DNA from: Proteromonas lacertae
Lineage: Eukaryota > Sar > Bigyra > Opalinata > Proteromonadidae
Assembly (NCBI GenBank): GCA_002245135.1
Contig: NGBS01000034.1
Location: forward strand, 1 to 64,000
Reading direction: 5' to 3'
DNA: 64,000 nucleotides
The translations under genes were made by a program, and so were the position numbers. Below are positions 49,015 to 58,763 of the stretch, in pieces; positions within the stretch are counted from its first letter, which is position 1; each line of letters starts with the position of its first letter. The notes beneath the pieces are model-generated. The model was given only the letters and a program-made list of their open reading frames with translations, ran no database searches and had not been told where the DNA came from.

Positions 49015-49212
49015 TTGATAAAAAAACAAAGTTCTTATCAACGCGGTAAAGTCAAGGACAATGATGTTTTCCCTTGCTCTTGGGAATATCATCGGATGAT
49101 AAGAAGGATAGATTACATTTCATTAGATCGAAAGAGTGTTGAGTTAATGAAGACAATCTATAGCAATGGTAAAGGCGCTGTAAGAGATCATCCTGTAGTA
49201 GAAATCCTGTAA
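49015..49212 (+). CDS. Hypothetical 65-codon fragment
   Basis: A frame with balanced codon use (V-K-D-N-D-V-F-P-C-S-W-E-Y-H-R-M-I-R-R) that ends T-I-Y-S-N-G-K-G-A-V-R-D-H-P-V-V-E-I-L. The first codon is not ATG. Its composition resembles that of the 5 kb unit at 17.3-22.3 kb rather than its neighbours. It is probably the tail of a gene whose front is gone. No family is recognised. Confidence 0.3.
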   Translation: MIKKQSSYQRGKVKDNDVFPCSWEYHRMIRRIDYISLDRKSVELMKTIYSNGKGAVRDHPVVEIL

Positions 49213-49239
49213 GATTAATCCTTTAATCTAGAATACTAT

Positions 49240-50091
49240 CTAGATGCATGGACTACCATAGTCATTATAATAATATTTTTCTATATTCTTATATTTCTTT
49301 ACTTTCTCATCATAGTATGGATCATAGAAACATTCATTTCTTATATTCATTTTAGGTAATTTACATTTTCTATAACCGTTCTTTGTTAATAACTTTGTTA
49401 CATATTCATCTTTTATCTTATTTTTACTATTAAATTCAATAACCCAATAATGAACTCTTATATTAAAATCAAATGTGTCTAGCACCATATATTCTGCTCC
49501 TTCGACATCAAGTGAGAAAAAATCTATATGAGTAACACCAGTACTATAAAATATTTCCTTTATGTTTGTACATGTCACATTTACTGTCTTTTTCATAGTT
49601 CTATTATTTTTATTCCAAAATGGGTTATTTTCTTTTAGTCCACCCATTCCCCACACATCAAAAAACTCTGCTGTTTTAGGAAAATATGGACATACAGCTG
49701 TACAGAATATTTCAGATCTTCTCCTCTTAATACTCAATAATTTTCTACAGTTAGATGGTAATCCCTCAATTAATATTCCTCTCCACCCTAATTCTTTTTC
49801 ATAGAATAGTGTATTACTATATTTTCCATCTAAAGCGCCTATTTCAACAAATATTCCATTAGTTTGGATTTGAGGTTTGGAAAAATATAAATCAAAATAG
49901 ATTTTATCTTCTTTGCATTGAGAATAAAAAGTTTTAGTAAAATTATCAATGCTTTGAATAGGACATTTCCATAGATTTCTATAAAATGATCCATAATTAT
50001 GAATATGATTGAATTTTGACCTTTTAACATTAATAGTAGCATTTATATAAACTATTACAATAATTATAATAAATATAATATATTTTAACAT
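49240..50091 (-). CDS. FkbM-type methyltransferase (Methyltransf_21)
   Basis: A 283-residue protein with an N-terminal anchor (residues 3-18) and a complete FkbM-family SAM-dependent methyltransferase domain. Key motifs are Y-S-Q-C-K-E-D-K-I-Y-F-D (56-67), the SAM-binding GIFVEIGALDGKYSNTL (79-95), GWRGILIEGLP (102-112) and the H-I-D-F-F-S-L-D-V-E-G-A-E-Y block (188-201). FkbM enzymes O-methylate sugars and lipids, and eukaryotic membrane-anchored relatives are common in secreted glycan pathways. ATG, anchor and domain are all in order, so it looks intact. It stands beside a GT31 gene on the same strand (about 170 bp apart), both between the paired fold-back repeats. Confidence 0.88.
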   Translation of the reverse strand: MLKYIIFIIIIVIVYINATINVKRSKFNHIHNYGSFYRNLWKCPIQSIDNFTKTFYSQCKEDKIYFDLYFSKPQIQTNGIFVEIGALDGKYSNTLFYEKELGWRGILIEGLPSNCRKLLSIKRRRSEIFCTAVCPYFPKTAEFFDVWGMGGLKENNPFWNKNNRTMKKTVNVTCTNIKEIFYSTGVTHIDFFSLDVEGAEYMVLDTFDFNIRVHYWVIEFNSKNKIKDEYVTKLLTKNGYRKCKLPKMNIRNECFYDPYYDEKVKKYKNIEKYYYNDYGSPCI

Positions 50092-50261
50092 AACAAATCC
50101 AAAATATATATTTTCTATTCTCCTTCAAATAAGTGATTGAACTTCTTGGATTCCTATTTCGTCTAGTTAAAAGGTGATCTTGAGAGTAATGAACCTTGGG
50201 ATATGACTGAATAGGAACAAGCTTTATCAACAAGATAATAAACATTAATAAATGTATATAA

Positions 50262-51293
50262 TTATTCATATATTCTTGTTGATAAATAATAAATAGCGCC
50301 AGGCTCAATTTGGTGAATAAATAGTATATTACGTTTAAATGATGTAATATTTGTAATATTAGTGTATTTAAAATACATAATAAATGCAGTTATACTGCTA
50401 AGATTAGTAAGATTGGTATAACTTAATAGCATTCCTAAATATACATCGTCCATAAATGGTATTGTCTTTACATAATTTGATGCATCTATAATCTTCTTAA
50501 CTGTATGTTGATGTAAGAATATATGGGTTATTAAAGGAAAATCTGGCCATATTTCTGTTTTATTATATATAGATTTAGGTATATACCAAGTATTACCTTT
50601 CTCTCTTCTTACAGGTTCATTCTTTCTAATAAATGAAATAATAGGTAAATTATTAACCTTATTTTCGTAATGTAGCTGAAAATAAGGAATATTTACGAAT
50701 GTATCACTTTGTTGCATTAAAATATATCTATAACTCATGCAATTATCATTTAACCATTTCATAGTCATTATTAATTGAATTGAATTGTTATAATAACTGC
50801 TATAATAATCAAATATAATCATGTCATTGTATTTGTTATTTTCTTCAAATATTAATTGATTTAATGTTTTATTTCTAGATATACCTAAAAAGAAGTATAG
50901 AGGATACTTGTTCTTATATACCGAATATGATTTTCTATAGGAGTATCTATTTATAAATGAATCACATGCAGAAAGTACAGAAATGATTAGTGTAGATGAT
51001 CTACATTTTTTTGTAGTTTGGATTATAGTTGAAAATTTAATTGGATATTTACATAAATAAGATTTATATTTTGACGGAAAATGATTAACTTTACGGCGTT
51101 TTTCAAAATTGTAGCCACATTTTATAGGATATACATCAGAGCAATTGTCATATACTTTATGTAGTTGCAACAATTTTTGATTCAATTCTTTATCCATTCT
51201 GTAAAATTCTCCTAAATTTTCTCTTTTATTTTCTATAATTTTATTTAAAACAAATAATATGAATAATAAAGATAAGAAATTAATAGTTTTCAT
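50262..51293 (-). CDS. GT31-type glycosyltransferase
   Basis: A 343-residue type II membrane protein that looks complete. ATG 51293 is followed by an anchor (residues 5-20). The GT31 layout is visible as I-I-S-V-L-S-A-C-D-S-F-I-N-R-Y-S-Y-R-K-S-Y (103-123), where R-x-x-x-R-x-x-W is expected; F-D-Y-Y-S-S-Y-Y-N-N-S-I-Q-L (161-174) for the D-x-Y-x-N-L-T block; Y-I-L-M-Q-Q-S-D-T-F-V-N (190-201) at the DxD site; and IPFMDDVYLGMLL (278-290) for E-D-V-Y-x-G. The DxD reads Q-S-D and the W is Y, so activity is less certain than for the copy at 14421-15329. The substrate is unknown. Confidence 0.75.
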   Translation of the reverse strand: MKTINFLSLLFILFVLNKIIENKRENLGEFYRMDKELNQKLLQLHKVYDNCSDVYPIKCGYNFEKRRKVNHFPSKYKSYLCKYPIKFSTIIQTTKKCRSSTLIISVLSACDSFINRYSYRKSYSVYKNKYPLYFFLGISRNKTLNQLIFEENNKYNDMIIFDYYSSYYNNSIQLIMTMKWLNDNCMSYRYILMQQSDTFVNIPYFQLHYENKVNNLPIISFIRKNEPVRREKGNTWYIPKSIYNKTEIWPDFPLITHIFLHQHTVKKIIDASNYVKTIPFMDDVYLGMLLSYTNLTNLSSITAFIMYFKYTNITNITSFKRNILFIHQIEPGAIYYLSTRIYE

Positions 51294-51469
51294 ATATTTA
51301 ACTTTTTTGTAATTTAATTTACACTTTCTAGATCAAGAGTTGACTATTAAGGGGATTTATCGATTGCATCTAGAAGGGGAAATACATCTACAACACTCGC
51401 TAAAACACTAGAGTAGCAATTTCGGAAAAGTTATTCATATAAATCATCTAGGTAAGTTCATCTTGGCCT
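51294..51469. other. Spacer with less AT-rich patch
   Basis: After about 51330 the sequence becomes visibly less AT-rich and stays so to about 51670, in line with the protease fragment that follows. No gene is seen. Confidence 0.3.
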
Positions 51470-51665
51470 TCTTGTTATTGCCGGAATCCTTATAACCGAG
51501 GGTTCTCTCCGAAGATATCATAGTAGTAGATTTGCCTTCAATCATCATCCACTACTAAGGCAACCCAATGCCCGATCTTATTCTCGGCAAATTGTCTATT
51601 GAAGTCATTGTACTCTTCCTTAATCAGTCTCTCGATATCGAAGTTACTTAAGGCATCATCATGTC
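51470..51665 (-). mobile_element. Polinton protease fragment of a less AT-rich lineage
   Basis: The minus strand encodes D-D-A-L-S-N-F-D-I-E-R-L-I-K-E-E-Y, then K-I-G-H-W-V-A-L-V-V-D-D and Y-Y-Y-D-I-F-G-E-N-P, matching the adenain-like protease of Polinton A around its active-site histidine. The piece is short and broken, and its base composition is unlike Polintons A and B but like the 5 kb unit at 17.3-22.3 kb. It is a fossil of a separate lineage. Confidence 0.7.
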
Positions 51666-52103
51666 CTTTTTGTACAGAACGTGTAGTTTAACATATCCTT
51701 TTTTGTCCTTAATTTTTGAGTTTAAGTTTCTGTTTTTAATATAAAAATACTGCAATAACATTAAATAAGCTTAATATTTAATAATGCATACTATAATTAT
51801 GTCATTTTTGTATATCCTAAATAATATCTATCAAAAATCTATTTAAGCCATATTTGTAATATCTATGAATAATATTTAACATGCTAATACCACTTAGAGT
51901 ACTCTGTATAGTTTAATGAAATATATCCCCATATACAAACACTCATCGCATAAGATATTATAATTAATGCTAAGTTATTAGATGATAGAAGTTTTGAACA
52001 TATGTTCATGAATTAAGCAGAAATAGCACTACTTTAATCAATGCATACTATTATTAAATCAGTGAAGATATATTTGAAGTGAAGCGAAAATGATAATATA
52101 AAG
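51666..52103. other. AT-rich gene-free stretch
   Basis: No credible frame or RNA. It ends at the start of the inverted flank repeat. Confidence 0.35.
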
Positions 52104-52249
52104 AATATAAACTACAAATTCAAACATGGAGATAAAAATGATTATAAAAAGAGATTCAGTATAGATAATTTCTCTGATATATGTAACAGAAATTTAGTTG
52201 TAGAAATTTACTTTTTTGAATACAGAATGTCATACAATGGTTTACTTTT
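52104..52249. repeat. Inverted flank repeat, right member
   Basis: Reverse complement of 48627-48772 with very few differences. It joins the fold-back copy at 52250 exactly as the left member joins the copy ending at 48626. Confidence 0.9.
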
Positions 52250-52885
52250 GTTGTGCGCCGTTTGTCATAGTTGGCCGTTTGTTTACCAGACACTTTTAAA
52301 ACAAACTAAATGTATATTCTTACTTGTCTTGATGAAAAATTGTTACTTTTATACTTACTTTGTTATATGACCTACCTCTGCACTATACTTTTTTGTTAAT
52401 ATAAATAGTTTGAATATTTGCGCCGTTTGTCTTCTAGAAATTTTTGAAGCAAACTAAATGCATATTTAGCTAATATAGACTAAAATACATTAGATGAAAT
52501 GATTAGAATATAATAATTTTTAAATCTTTCTATATAAAAAAAGAAATGTAAAAAATAGGCTTGAGTGAGGGTTGATTCTATATTATCTTTTTTCATTTTA
52601 AATGTCTTATGATCAACATTAAGTTGTACTAGTCATTTCATCTAATGTATTTTAGTCTATATTAGCTAAATATGCATTTAGTTTGCTTCAAAAATTTCTA
52701 GAAGACAAACGGCGCAAATATTCAAACTATTTATATTAACAAAAAAGTATAGTGCAGAGGTAGGTCATATAACAAAGTAAGTATAAAAGTAACAATTTTT
52801 CATCAAGACAAGTAAGAATATACATTTAGTTTGTTTTAAAAGTGTCTGGTTGACAAACGGCCAACTATGACAAACGGCGCACAAC
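52250..52885. repeat. Fold-back repeat, 636 bp, copy 2 of a near-identical pair
   Basis: Same length and structure as 47991-48626. Because the element is a palindrome its own orientation cannot be read directly, but the flank repeat shows that this copy sits inverted relative to the first. The outer side (52886 on) shares nothing with the outer side of copy 1. Confidence 0.95.
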
Positions 52886-53318
52886 AACATTCTTCCATTT
52901 TATTGAAAGAATTTCTCCGTCGAAAAAGTAATACATTCATACAGGAGAAACAGATTAAAATATGAATTAGTTGAAAGAAATAAGTGAGAACAAGAACAAA
53001 ATGTAGGAAGTTATGAAGATGATGAGCAAAGCGAAGATGATGATGAAAGTAAAGAAGGTAGTCCAGATTATTAATGATAATATTAATTATCTGTATTCTT
53101 TTTATGAATGTTTTAATAAACAAAAAATCACATAAATTATTTATTAAACAAAAATGTAATATCAAATGTTTACAAAAAGGACAAATTACTGTCCTTTATC
53201 ATACTCTTGTCCCGAACATGTCCTACTTGTTCTACTAATGATATAAATACCATTAATAGAACAAACAAAACAATTAAAATTATACACGAATATTAATACA
53301 AGATTTTTATGACTAGTT
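52886..53318. other. Decayed coding-like stretch, then spacer
   Basis: Around 52890-53075 the plus strand has a protein-like end with an acidic repeat (Y-E-D-D-E-Q-S-E-D-D-D-E-S-K-E-G-S-P-D-Y) followed by a stop, but no intact gene precedes it. 53170-53318 is AT-rich spacer with CCTTTATCATACTCTTGTCCCG, and no gene is seen. Confidence 0.35.
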
Positions 53319-54335
53319 ATGTTTGTTCAATTTGTATTAACAATAGTGTTTATAATTTATTTATATTACAATATATTCATAAATAGAATTATAAGAATAT
53401 TTATAGCAAACAGTTTTCATGGATGGTCTACGCATTATCAATGTGGAGAATATAAATGTAAAACTAAATTGAAGTGTATTATTACTAACAATTTCTCTAG
53501 TAAAATTGATAACGCAATATATAATGCTTGGAGTATCTATAAAGAATATAATTTTTCCATAAAGCAAAAGAAAATATTATGGTCTTTAGAAAAAATATCA
53601 TGGAAGAAGGAATTGATAAAAATAGGTTTAGGTAATAGCAATAACTATTATGGAGCAATTGATTATAGATTATTTTATTCATCACATCATTTTTCTGATT
53701 CATATTTAGGAGGAATTAAAATGTCATTAATGCAGTTTATTATTAATGCAAATATGAATATAAAATCCTTAAAAGCATTTATGAAAAGAAAATCAATTAT
53801 ATATATTCAAAAAAAAGACTATTCAAGGAGGAATAAGATAGTGAAAGAAATGATGAAATATTTAGACATAGATTCTTATGGAAAAAGTCTAAATAATAAA
53901 GAATGGCCGTTAGGAAAGACAAAAATTGATTTAATTAAGCAGTACAAATTTTGTTTAGCTATTGAAAATTCAATACAGACTAGCACATATAATAACTTTT
54001 ATTCAGATGATATTGATGAAGATTATTCAACTGAAAAGTTAATTGATTGTCTTGCTGGAGGATCAATACCTATATATTACGGACCTAAAAATTCATATAT
54101 ATTTTTGCCTAATAATAACAGCGCAATAATTATGGGTAGATTTAATAACTTGAAGGATATAGTTATGTATATTAAGCTAATAGAGCATTCTGAAAGTGAA
54201 TTATCGAAATATATATCTTGGCCTAACACATTTTTAAAATCATGGTATAAGAGGTTTTCTAATACATTTAAATATTCTGTATGTAAACTTTGTGAATGGG
54301 GATATAAGAACAATATGCTCAGTAGAAATATTTAA
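53319..54335 (+). CDS. GT10 alpha-1,3-fucosyltransferase
   Basis: A 338-residue type II membrane protein that looks complete, with an anchor at residues 4-30. The C-terminal GT10 motif set is unmistakable: Y-K-F-C-L-A-I-E-N-S (209-218), D-E-D-Y-S-T-E-K-L-I-D (233-243) and GGSIPIYYGPKN (247-258). These bind GDP-fucose. An H-G-W-S-T-H-Y stretch near residue 34 marks the stem end. GT10 enzymes add alpha-1,3 (or 1,4) fucose to GlcNAc in N-glycans and Lewis-type structures in the Golgi. A late C-K-L-C-E-W pair resembles the C-terminal C-x-x-C of plant and invertebrate core fucosyltransferases. It lies between the 48-52.9 kb inverted unit and Polinton B. Confidence 0.9.
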   Translation: MFVQFVLTIVFIIYLYYNIFINRIIRIFIANSFHGWSTHYQCGEYKCKTKLKCIITNNFSSKIDNAIYNAWSIYKEYNFSIKQKKILWSLEKISWKKELIKIGLGNSNNYYGAIDYRLFYSSHHFSDSYLGGIKMSLMQFIINANMNIKSLKAFMKRKSIIYIQKKDYSRRNKIVKEMMKYLDIDSYGKSLNNKEWPLGKTKIDLIKQYKFCLAIENSIQTSTYNNFYSDDIDEDYSTEKLIDCLAGGSIPIYYGPKNSYIFLPNNNSAIIMGRFNNLKDIVMYIKLIEHSESELSKYISWPNTFLKSWYKRFSNTFKYSVCKLCEWGYKNNMLSRNI

Positions 54336-54612
54336 TTATACAATCAAAACATGTTATTAGCCTAGATCGACATGGTAAGTTGACAAAACCGCTCAAAATA
54401 AATCCTAAGCTACAGGAAAATTGCAAGATCCACTTGACAGTAACCATTTATATTTTGATCTAATATATTATTATTGTTAATATCATCATATTATGCATGA
54501 ATAAATATTCATTTTGTCTTAAAACATTTTATCATGATAAATATTAAATATATTTATAAGTACTATTAAAATTGCGGATTGTCATTAAAAATTTAATTCA
54601 GCTTTTGCTAAA
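54336..54612. other. Spacer between GT10 gene and Polinton B
   Basis: The edge of Polinton B should lie here, but no terminal inverted repeat can be confirmed because the other end is outside the window. No gene is seen. Confidence 0.35.
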
Positions 54613-55422
54613 ATGAGTGCAGATGATATACAAGCTGCTCTTAATCCAAGTATGACATCAAGACTAAGAGATCCTTTTCATTTAAACAAATCTGATATTG
54701 AATACCGAGAAAAAGTTGGTTTACAGAAGGAAGTATTAAACAATGATTATACAATTGGATTGAATAATATGTATAATAACATGAAGGATAACAATTTGGA
54801 AAAAGCATACAAATGGAAAGCATATTCACAACAGCTTGGAAGAAGACTAAGATCTGATGATGAAATTAAAAAAAGAGCTGATCTTAATAGACTTTTGAGT
54901 ATTGATCCTAATCTAACTGATAGAGCAAGACAATTACATGATATAGAAACATGTGAAATAGATGAAAATAGAAGAATCTTAATTCCAGATGAACAAGCAT
55001 TTATAAAAGATGACATCATTGAACATGAAAATACTCCTGAAAGAATCAATCATGAATTGAATGATAAAATGTTAGGTCATAAAGTTCCGGTAGATTGGAA
55101 GGATGGTGATATGCAAGATAAGATAAAAATTGGTTGGGAGTTACTTAAAAATGCCTGCAGTCAGTGGCAAGAATTCGAAGGTAGTCAGTTCCAGAAGGCA
55201 TTTTATTCATTGGATGAAGGTGACTTCATAGAGTTCGGTCATAACTTGTACTTGTGCGTGAAGAATATTTTTAGAATTTTCCCTATCATATTTTATACAT
55301 TCAAGAGTTATTTACATGGTGGTGTCACTCCTAATATGACTGAAGTTGATAAAGCTATGCAATATGCAAACTGTATTATAATTACATGTATAGCATTTTG
55401 GTTATGGAAGAAGGGAAGTTAG
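54613..55422 (+). CDS. Polinton B structural/membrane protein, 269 residues
   Basis: ATG 54613 opens a frame with a charged helical front (N-K-S-D-I-E-Y-R-E-K-V-G-L-Q-K-E-V) and a hydrophobic end (N-I-F-R-I-F-P-I-I-F-Y-T-F and ANCIIITCIAFWLWKKGS). The end looks membrane-spanning. Similar long helical proteins with a C-terminal anchor occur in large DNA viruses of eukaryotes, but no family is recognised. The next gene overlaps its last codons. Confidence 0.55.
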   Translation: MSADDIQAALNPSMTSRLRDPFHLNKSDIEYREKVGLQKEVLNNDYTIGLNNMYNNMKDNNLEKAYKWKAYSQQLGRRLRSDDEIKKRADLNRLLSIDPNLTDRARQLHDIETCEIDENRRILIPDEQAFIKDDIIEHENTPERINHELNDKMLGHKVPVDWKDGDMQDKIKIGWELLKNACSQWQEFEGSQFQKAFYSLDEGDFIEFGHNLYLCVKNIFRIFPIIFYTFKSYLHGGVTPNMTEVDKAMQYANCIIITCIAFWLWKKGS

Positions 55423-55718
55423 GAAATTTTGGATTCGTGACAGTGTTATGGTGCTACATATTTGACTACTATGTTATAATACAAAAGATAACTGGTAATC
55501 GTTTACCTGACATAACTACCTTAGCGAATAACAATTATGATACAGTGAATAAAATGTTAACTACAACACTTCAAAATTCATGGTTACCTATGCAATTCAT
55601 ATACAATTGTACTTCATTCTTATTCAACTCACATCCTTATGTTAAAATATTAGCCAATGCTGCACCCTTCTTTTTCAAATATGCAAAGTTCGGCAAGCTA
55701 GATACTAAGTGGAGGTAA
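55404..55718 (+). CDS. Polinton B small protein, about 104 residues
   Basis: The better start is the ATG at 55404 (MEEGKLGNFGFVTVLWCY), within the end of the previous gene. A hydrophobic N-terminal third (VTVLWCYIFDYYVIIQ) is followed by Asn-rich sequence and a second apolar stretch (A-N-A-A-P-F-F-F-K-Y). It could be a membrane protein of the virion. Overlap with its neighbour suggests co-expression. Confidence 0.45.
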   Translation: MEEGKLGNFGFVTVLWCYIFDYYVIIQKITGNRLPDITTLANNNYDTVNKMLTTTLQNSWLPMQFIYNCTSFLFNSHPYVKILANAAPFFFKYAKFGKLDTKWR

Positions 55719-55728
55719 AGCAAAAGGT

Positions 55729-56161
55729 ATGAAAGGTTTCTTAGGTAAAGTAGGTACATGGGGAACAGTACTTAGTGCCTTCGGTGCATGTGTTGGATTG
55801 ATAGTACCTAGTGCATTATCTACATTTTTAAGTACAGGAACTATTCCTCAGGACAATCCTGTATACAGTCCTGGTAATACACTCAATACTCCAAATGGCT
55901 TATCAAACTTCGTGACTAATGGATTGCAACTACAGGAAATATGGCAAATAATGAAAGCACTAAGTTATGCAGGTAAAGGTAAAGGTAAAAAGAATAAACT
56001 ATGTTCACGAAGGATACTTTTGTCTAACATTAATAGCAAAGACGCATTATCGAACTTTGATATTAAATAGAAAAAGAACATTCAAGCAGGCTACAGATTT
56101 TAATACAGTGGTAGGTGAGAAAAGAGTAGCAATGATGAAAAAAGAGTTTGGAATAGAATAG
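55729..56161 (+). pseudogene. Polinton B glycine-rich minor protein with protease-related end
   Basis: The front reads like a hydrophobic virion protein (GTVLSAFGACVGLIVPSALS). The part after about 55960 resembles pieces of the adenain-like protease of Polinton A, with S-R-R-I-L-L-S-N-I-N-S-K-D-A-L-S-N-F-D-I and A-T-D-F-N-T-V-V-G-E. This region is fossil sequence in which only protease-related fragments remain. Confidence 0.5.
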
Positions 56162-56189
56162 AATTTATTATAGGGATTACCTCTTCTAT

Positions 56190-58480
56190 TGCTTTATCTA
56201 ACTCTTCTTTAAGACACTGAATAGCTAATCTCTAACTATCTAAACGATTCATCAATTCAAATACTTGTTCATCCAAACCTAAATTGTATGTTTCATTGAG
56301 CTTCTTACAACGATCTGGTGGATCTATATCAACTTCTAATATATAACCCCTACTCTCTGGATCTTTCCATAACTTCTGATCTTCTGGATTTGAAGAATGT
56401 GCTATATCTTCATGAGGTTTCATTTTTCGAATGACATCCACATATATTTCTGGTTTCTCCCATCTAAAATCTTTATATGGTAATTTCATTGAAACAACTC
56501 AATCTTTACATTGCACCTTCTTAGAAATATAGACCATGTTGAATCTGGACAACTAACATGCCAACATGGATCTAATAAAAAATGAGTAAACACCACATTT
56601 TTAAAGTGATCGAACACACTAGTAAGTGTTAATACATCCATTGCAAGATAAAGCAAGTTGTATTACATTAGATCATTCATCTCCAATAACTTCCGCAGTG
56701 CTTGACAAGAGTCATAGATATATTGTGGTATTTCTTCTTCCTGTTTCTATTTACATTTGAACGCTTCTCTTGGTGGTAACTCTTTTGTATTGTACAACTT
56801 ATCCACATGATCAACATATTCATAAGAAAAGTGACCCTTCTGCAATCCCCATTTCATCATGAAATCATTCACTGTCCAATTTTGGTCTTTCAAACACTTT
56901 TGTATCTTTGGATCTTCTCTTACATATTGACACACTGGATGGAATAACTTTTAATACTCACCACCTGATTCAGCTTCTATCTTTAAGGATTGAACTATAC
57001 TATCTAGTGATGAAGACATGAACTGATAACTATCAATGAAGTGTAGCTTCTTAAACTTTATCATTAAGAACTTAGTGTCAGTCTCTAATAGAACTGATAA
57101 CTTTGATCTATACTTTCTTTTATTATTATTGTTATTATTCTTTAGTGGAGTTGTTATTAGTTGAGATGTTACTATATTTCCCATTTCTTCTTCTAAACCA
57201 TGATCTTCAGCTGTTCTTGGTGATAAGTATTCTTCTCTACTATGTAACATATAATATAACTCATTAAAAGCTTCTTCGTTGTTGGGATCGTTTTCATCTA
57301 CTATTTCAATTGTATTTGGTGGTTCTATTGGTAATGGTATTTCTTCTTCATCTTCATAATCTTCTTGAGTTGATATATCTACTAATCTATCTTCTTCTTC
57401 CTCTTCTTGTTTCTTTTCTTCTTCAATACCTCTATTTTATTCAGCTAATCTTTCATCAACAGTTGTTGTTGTTGTTGTTGTATCTGGTACAAGTATTGAT
57501 GATGGTGGTTATGGTGGTTGTTCTGGTTGTTGTTCTAATGATTCATTACACTCTGCTTCCATTTCTTTTTCTAGCTTTGATAATCCACGTATTATAAAGT
57601 TATTATCATAGTTCTTACTATTATGTGCAACACAAAGTGTTGAAAGATGTTGTAAGCTACAGTGCCAATTACAGTTTGAACATAAGGTTGCAATATACTT
57701 ACCTGGAAAATGGTCATGATGTCTTGTACATCTTCAATTCTTATCATTTTCATCAAATGGAGTGTTACACCGCATACACTTTGTTATTTTTCTATGCAAA
57801 GGTATATAAGTAGTTTCATCCAAAGGCTTTAACTTTCCACTCTTATAATCTTCATATTTGGATAATACATACTCTTTAATTTCTACAAACTTTCTGACCT
57901 AACTTACCAAAGAAAGTTTCTTCGCTTATAATATCATGATACCTTGAACTTATATGTATACACCAACTACTTAATACATGTTTGCTATACACACCTTTTG
58001 CACCAGGTATTGCTTTTGAATCATCTATTGGTACTTGTATTACTTCTGTATCCCAGTATAACACAACAGGAATCATTTGTATAAACTTATAGTTATGGAA
58101 ATCCAAGAAAGTATCTGGTGGTGGGAATTGACGAATGACTCCTCTTTGTAATTTACAACTAGTTGAATTGTGGAGTTTGAATGCTTGATCTGTTGATAAA
58201 GTACAAAAGCAGTATGGACATCTAGTGTAGTAATTATGACAACGCTTATTGTATGGTGCTAGGAATGCTTCTAACTTTGTAATTGTCATAAAATGTTCTT
58301 TGTAAAACAATATGTTGACATGTGGATAGTGTAACATTTTATCTATTGAAGTTCCATACAGAGGTATTGGTTCTTTATCTATTATAGTAAATATATTGAT
58401 AGTTATATGATTCATTTCTTCAAACGCTTCAATTCTATCGCTATCATTAACAGACTGGAAACTTTAAAGATGTTAAATTC
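56190..58480 (-). pseudogene. Polinton B protein-primed DNA polymerase (pPolB) region, degraded
   Basis: The minus strand carries parts of the family B, protein-primed polymerase of Polintons. Near the front are a C-x-x-C zinc-like segment (C-P-Y-C-F-C-T-L) and the exonuclease motif VVLYWDTEVIQV. An H-x-x-H ... C-S-N-C-N-W stretch is a zinc or HNH-like insert common in these enzymes. Further along are FHPVCQYVREDPK, a W-G-L-Q-K-G-H-F-S-Y block and, at the far end, S-R-G-Y-I-L-E-V-D-I-D, which starts the polymerase palm. The rest of the palm and the thumb are not seen. Heavily broken. This gene would replicate the element from a terminal protein. Confidence 0.75.
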
Positions 58481-58763
58481 ATTCTATAAACATACTCTTT
58501 ATACTTCATAGCTCTATTACGATGATCTCTAAACTCCATATGATGAAGTCCTGCTGCAACACTTTATATAAAACACATACTCTCAACTTCCTTACTATAA
58601 TTGGTTAAGTTAATTAAACACTTTCTTCTTGCTAAACTTTCAGGTAATAGTATATTCACATTGTCTGTAGCTGATCCAGTACTTAATGACTTTCTCTGTA
58701 TTGAATATATTATTGAAATCTCTTCCCATTATTCTATTCAATTTTTGACAGCCATTACAACAA
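58481..58763. other. Polinton B stretch without a clear gene
   Basis: It probably contains the start region of the polymerase gene and the promoter of the plus-strand gene that follows. No separate gene is recognised. Confidence 0.3.

Noticed and set aside
53361-53703. Minus-strand frames opposite the GT10 gene
   Set aside because: They are antisense shadows of a clearly assigned plus-strand gene.
57310-57597. Plus-strand leucine/valine-rich 95-codon frame
   Set aside because: It is antisense to acidic low-complexity linker sequence of the polymerase region.
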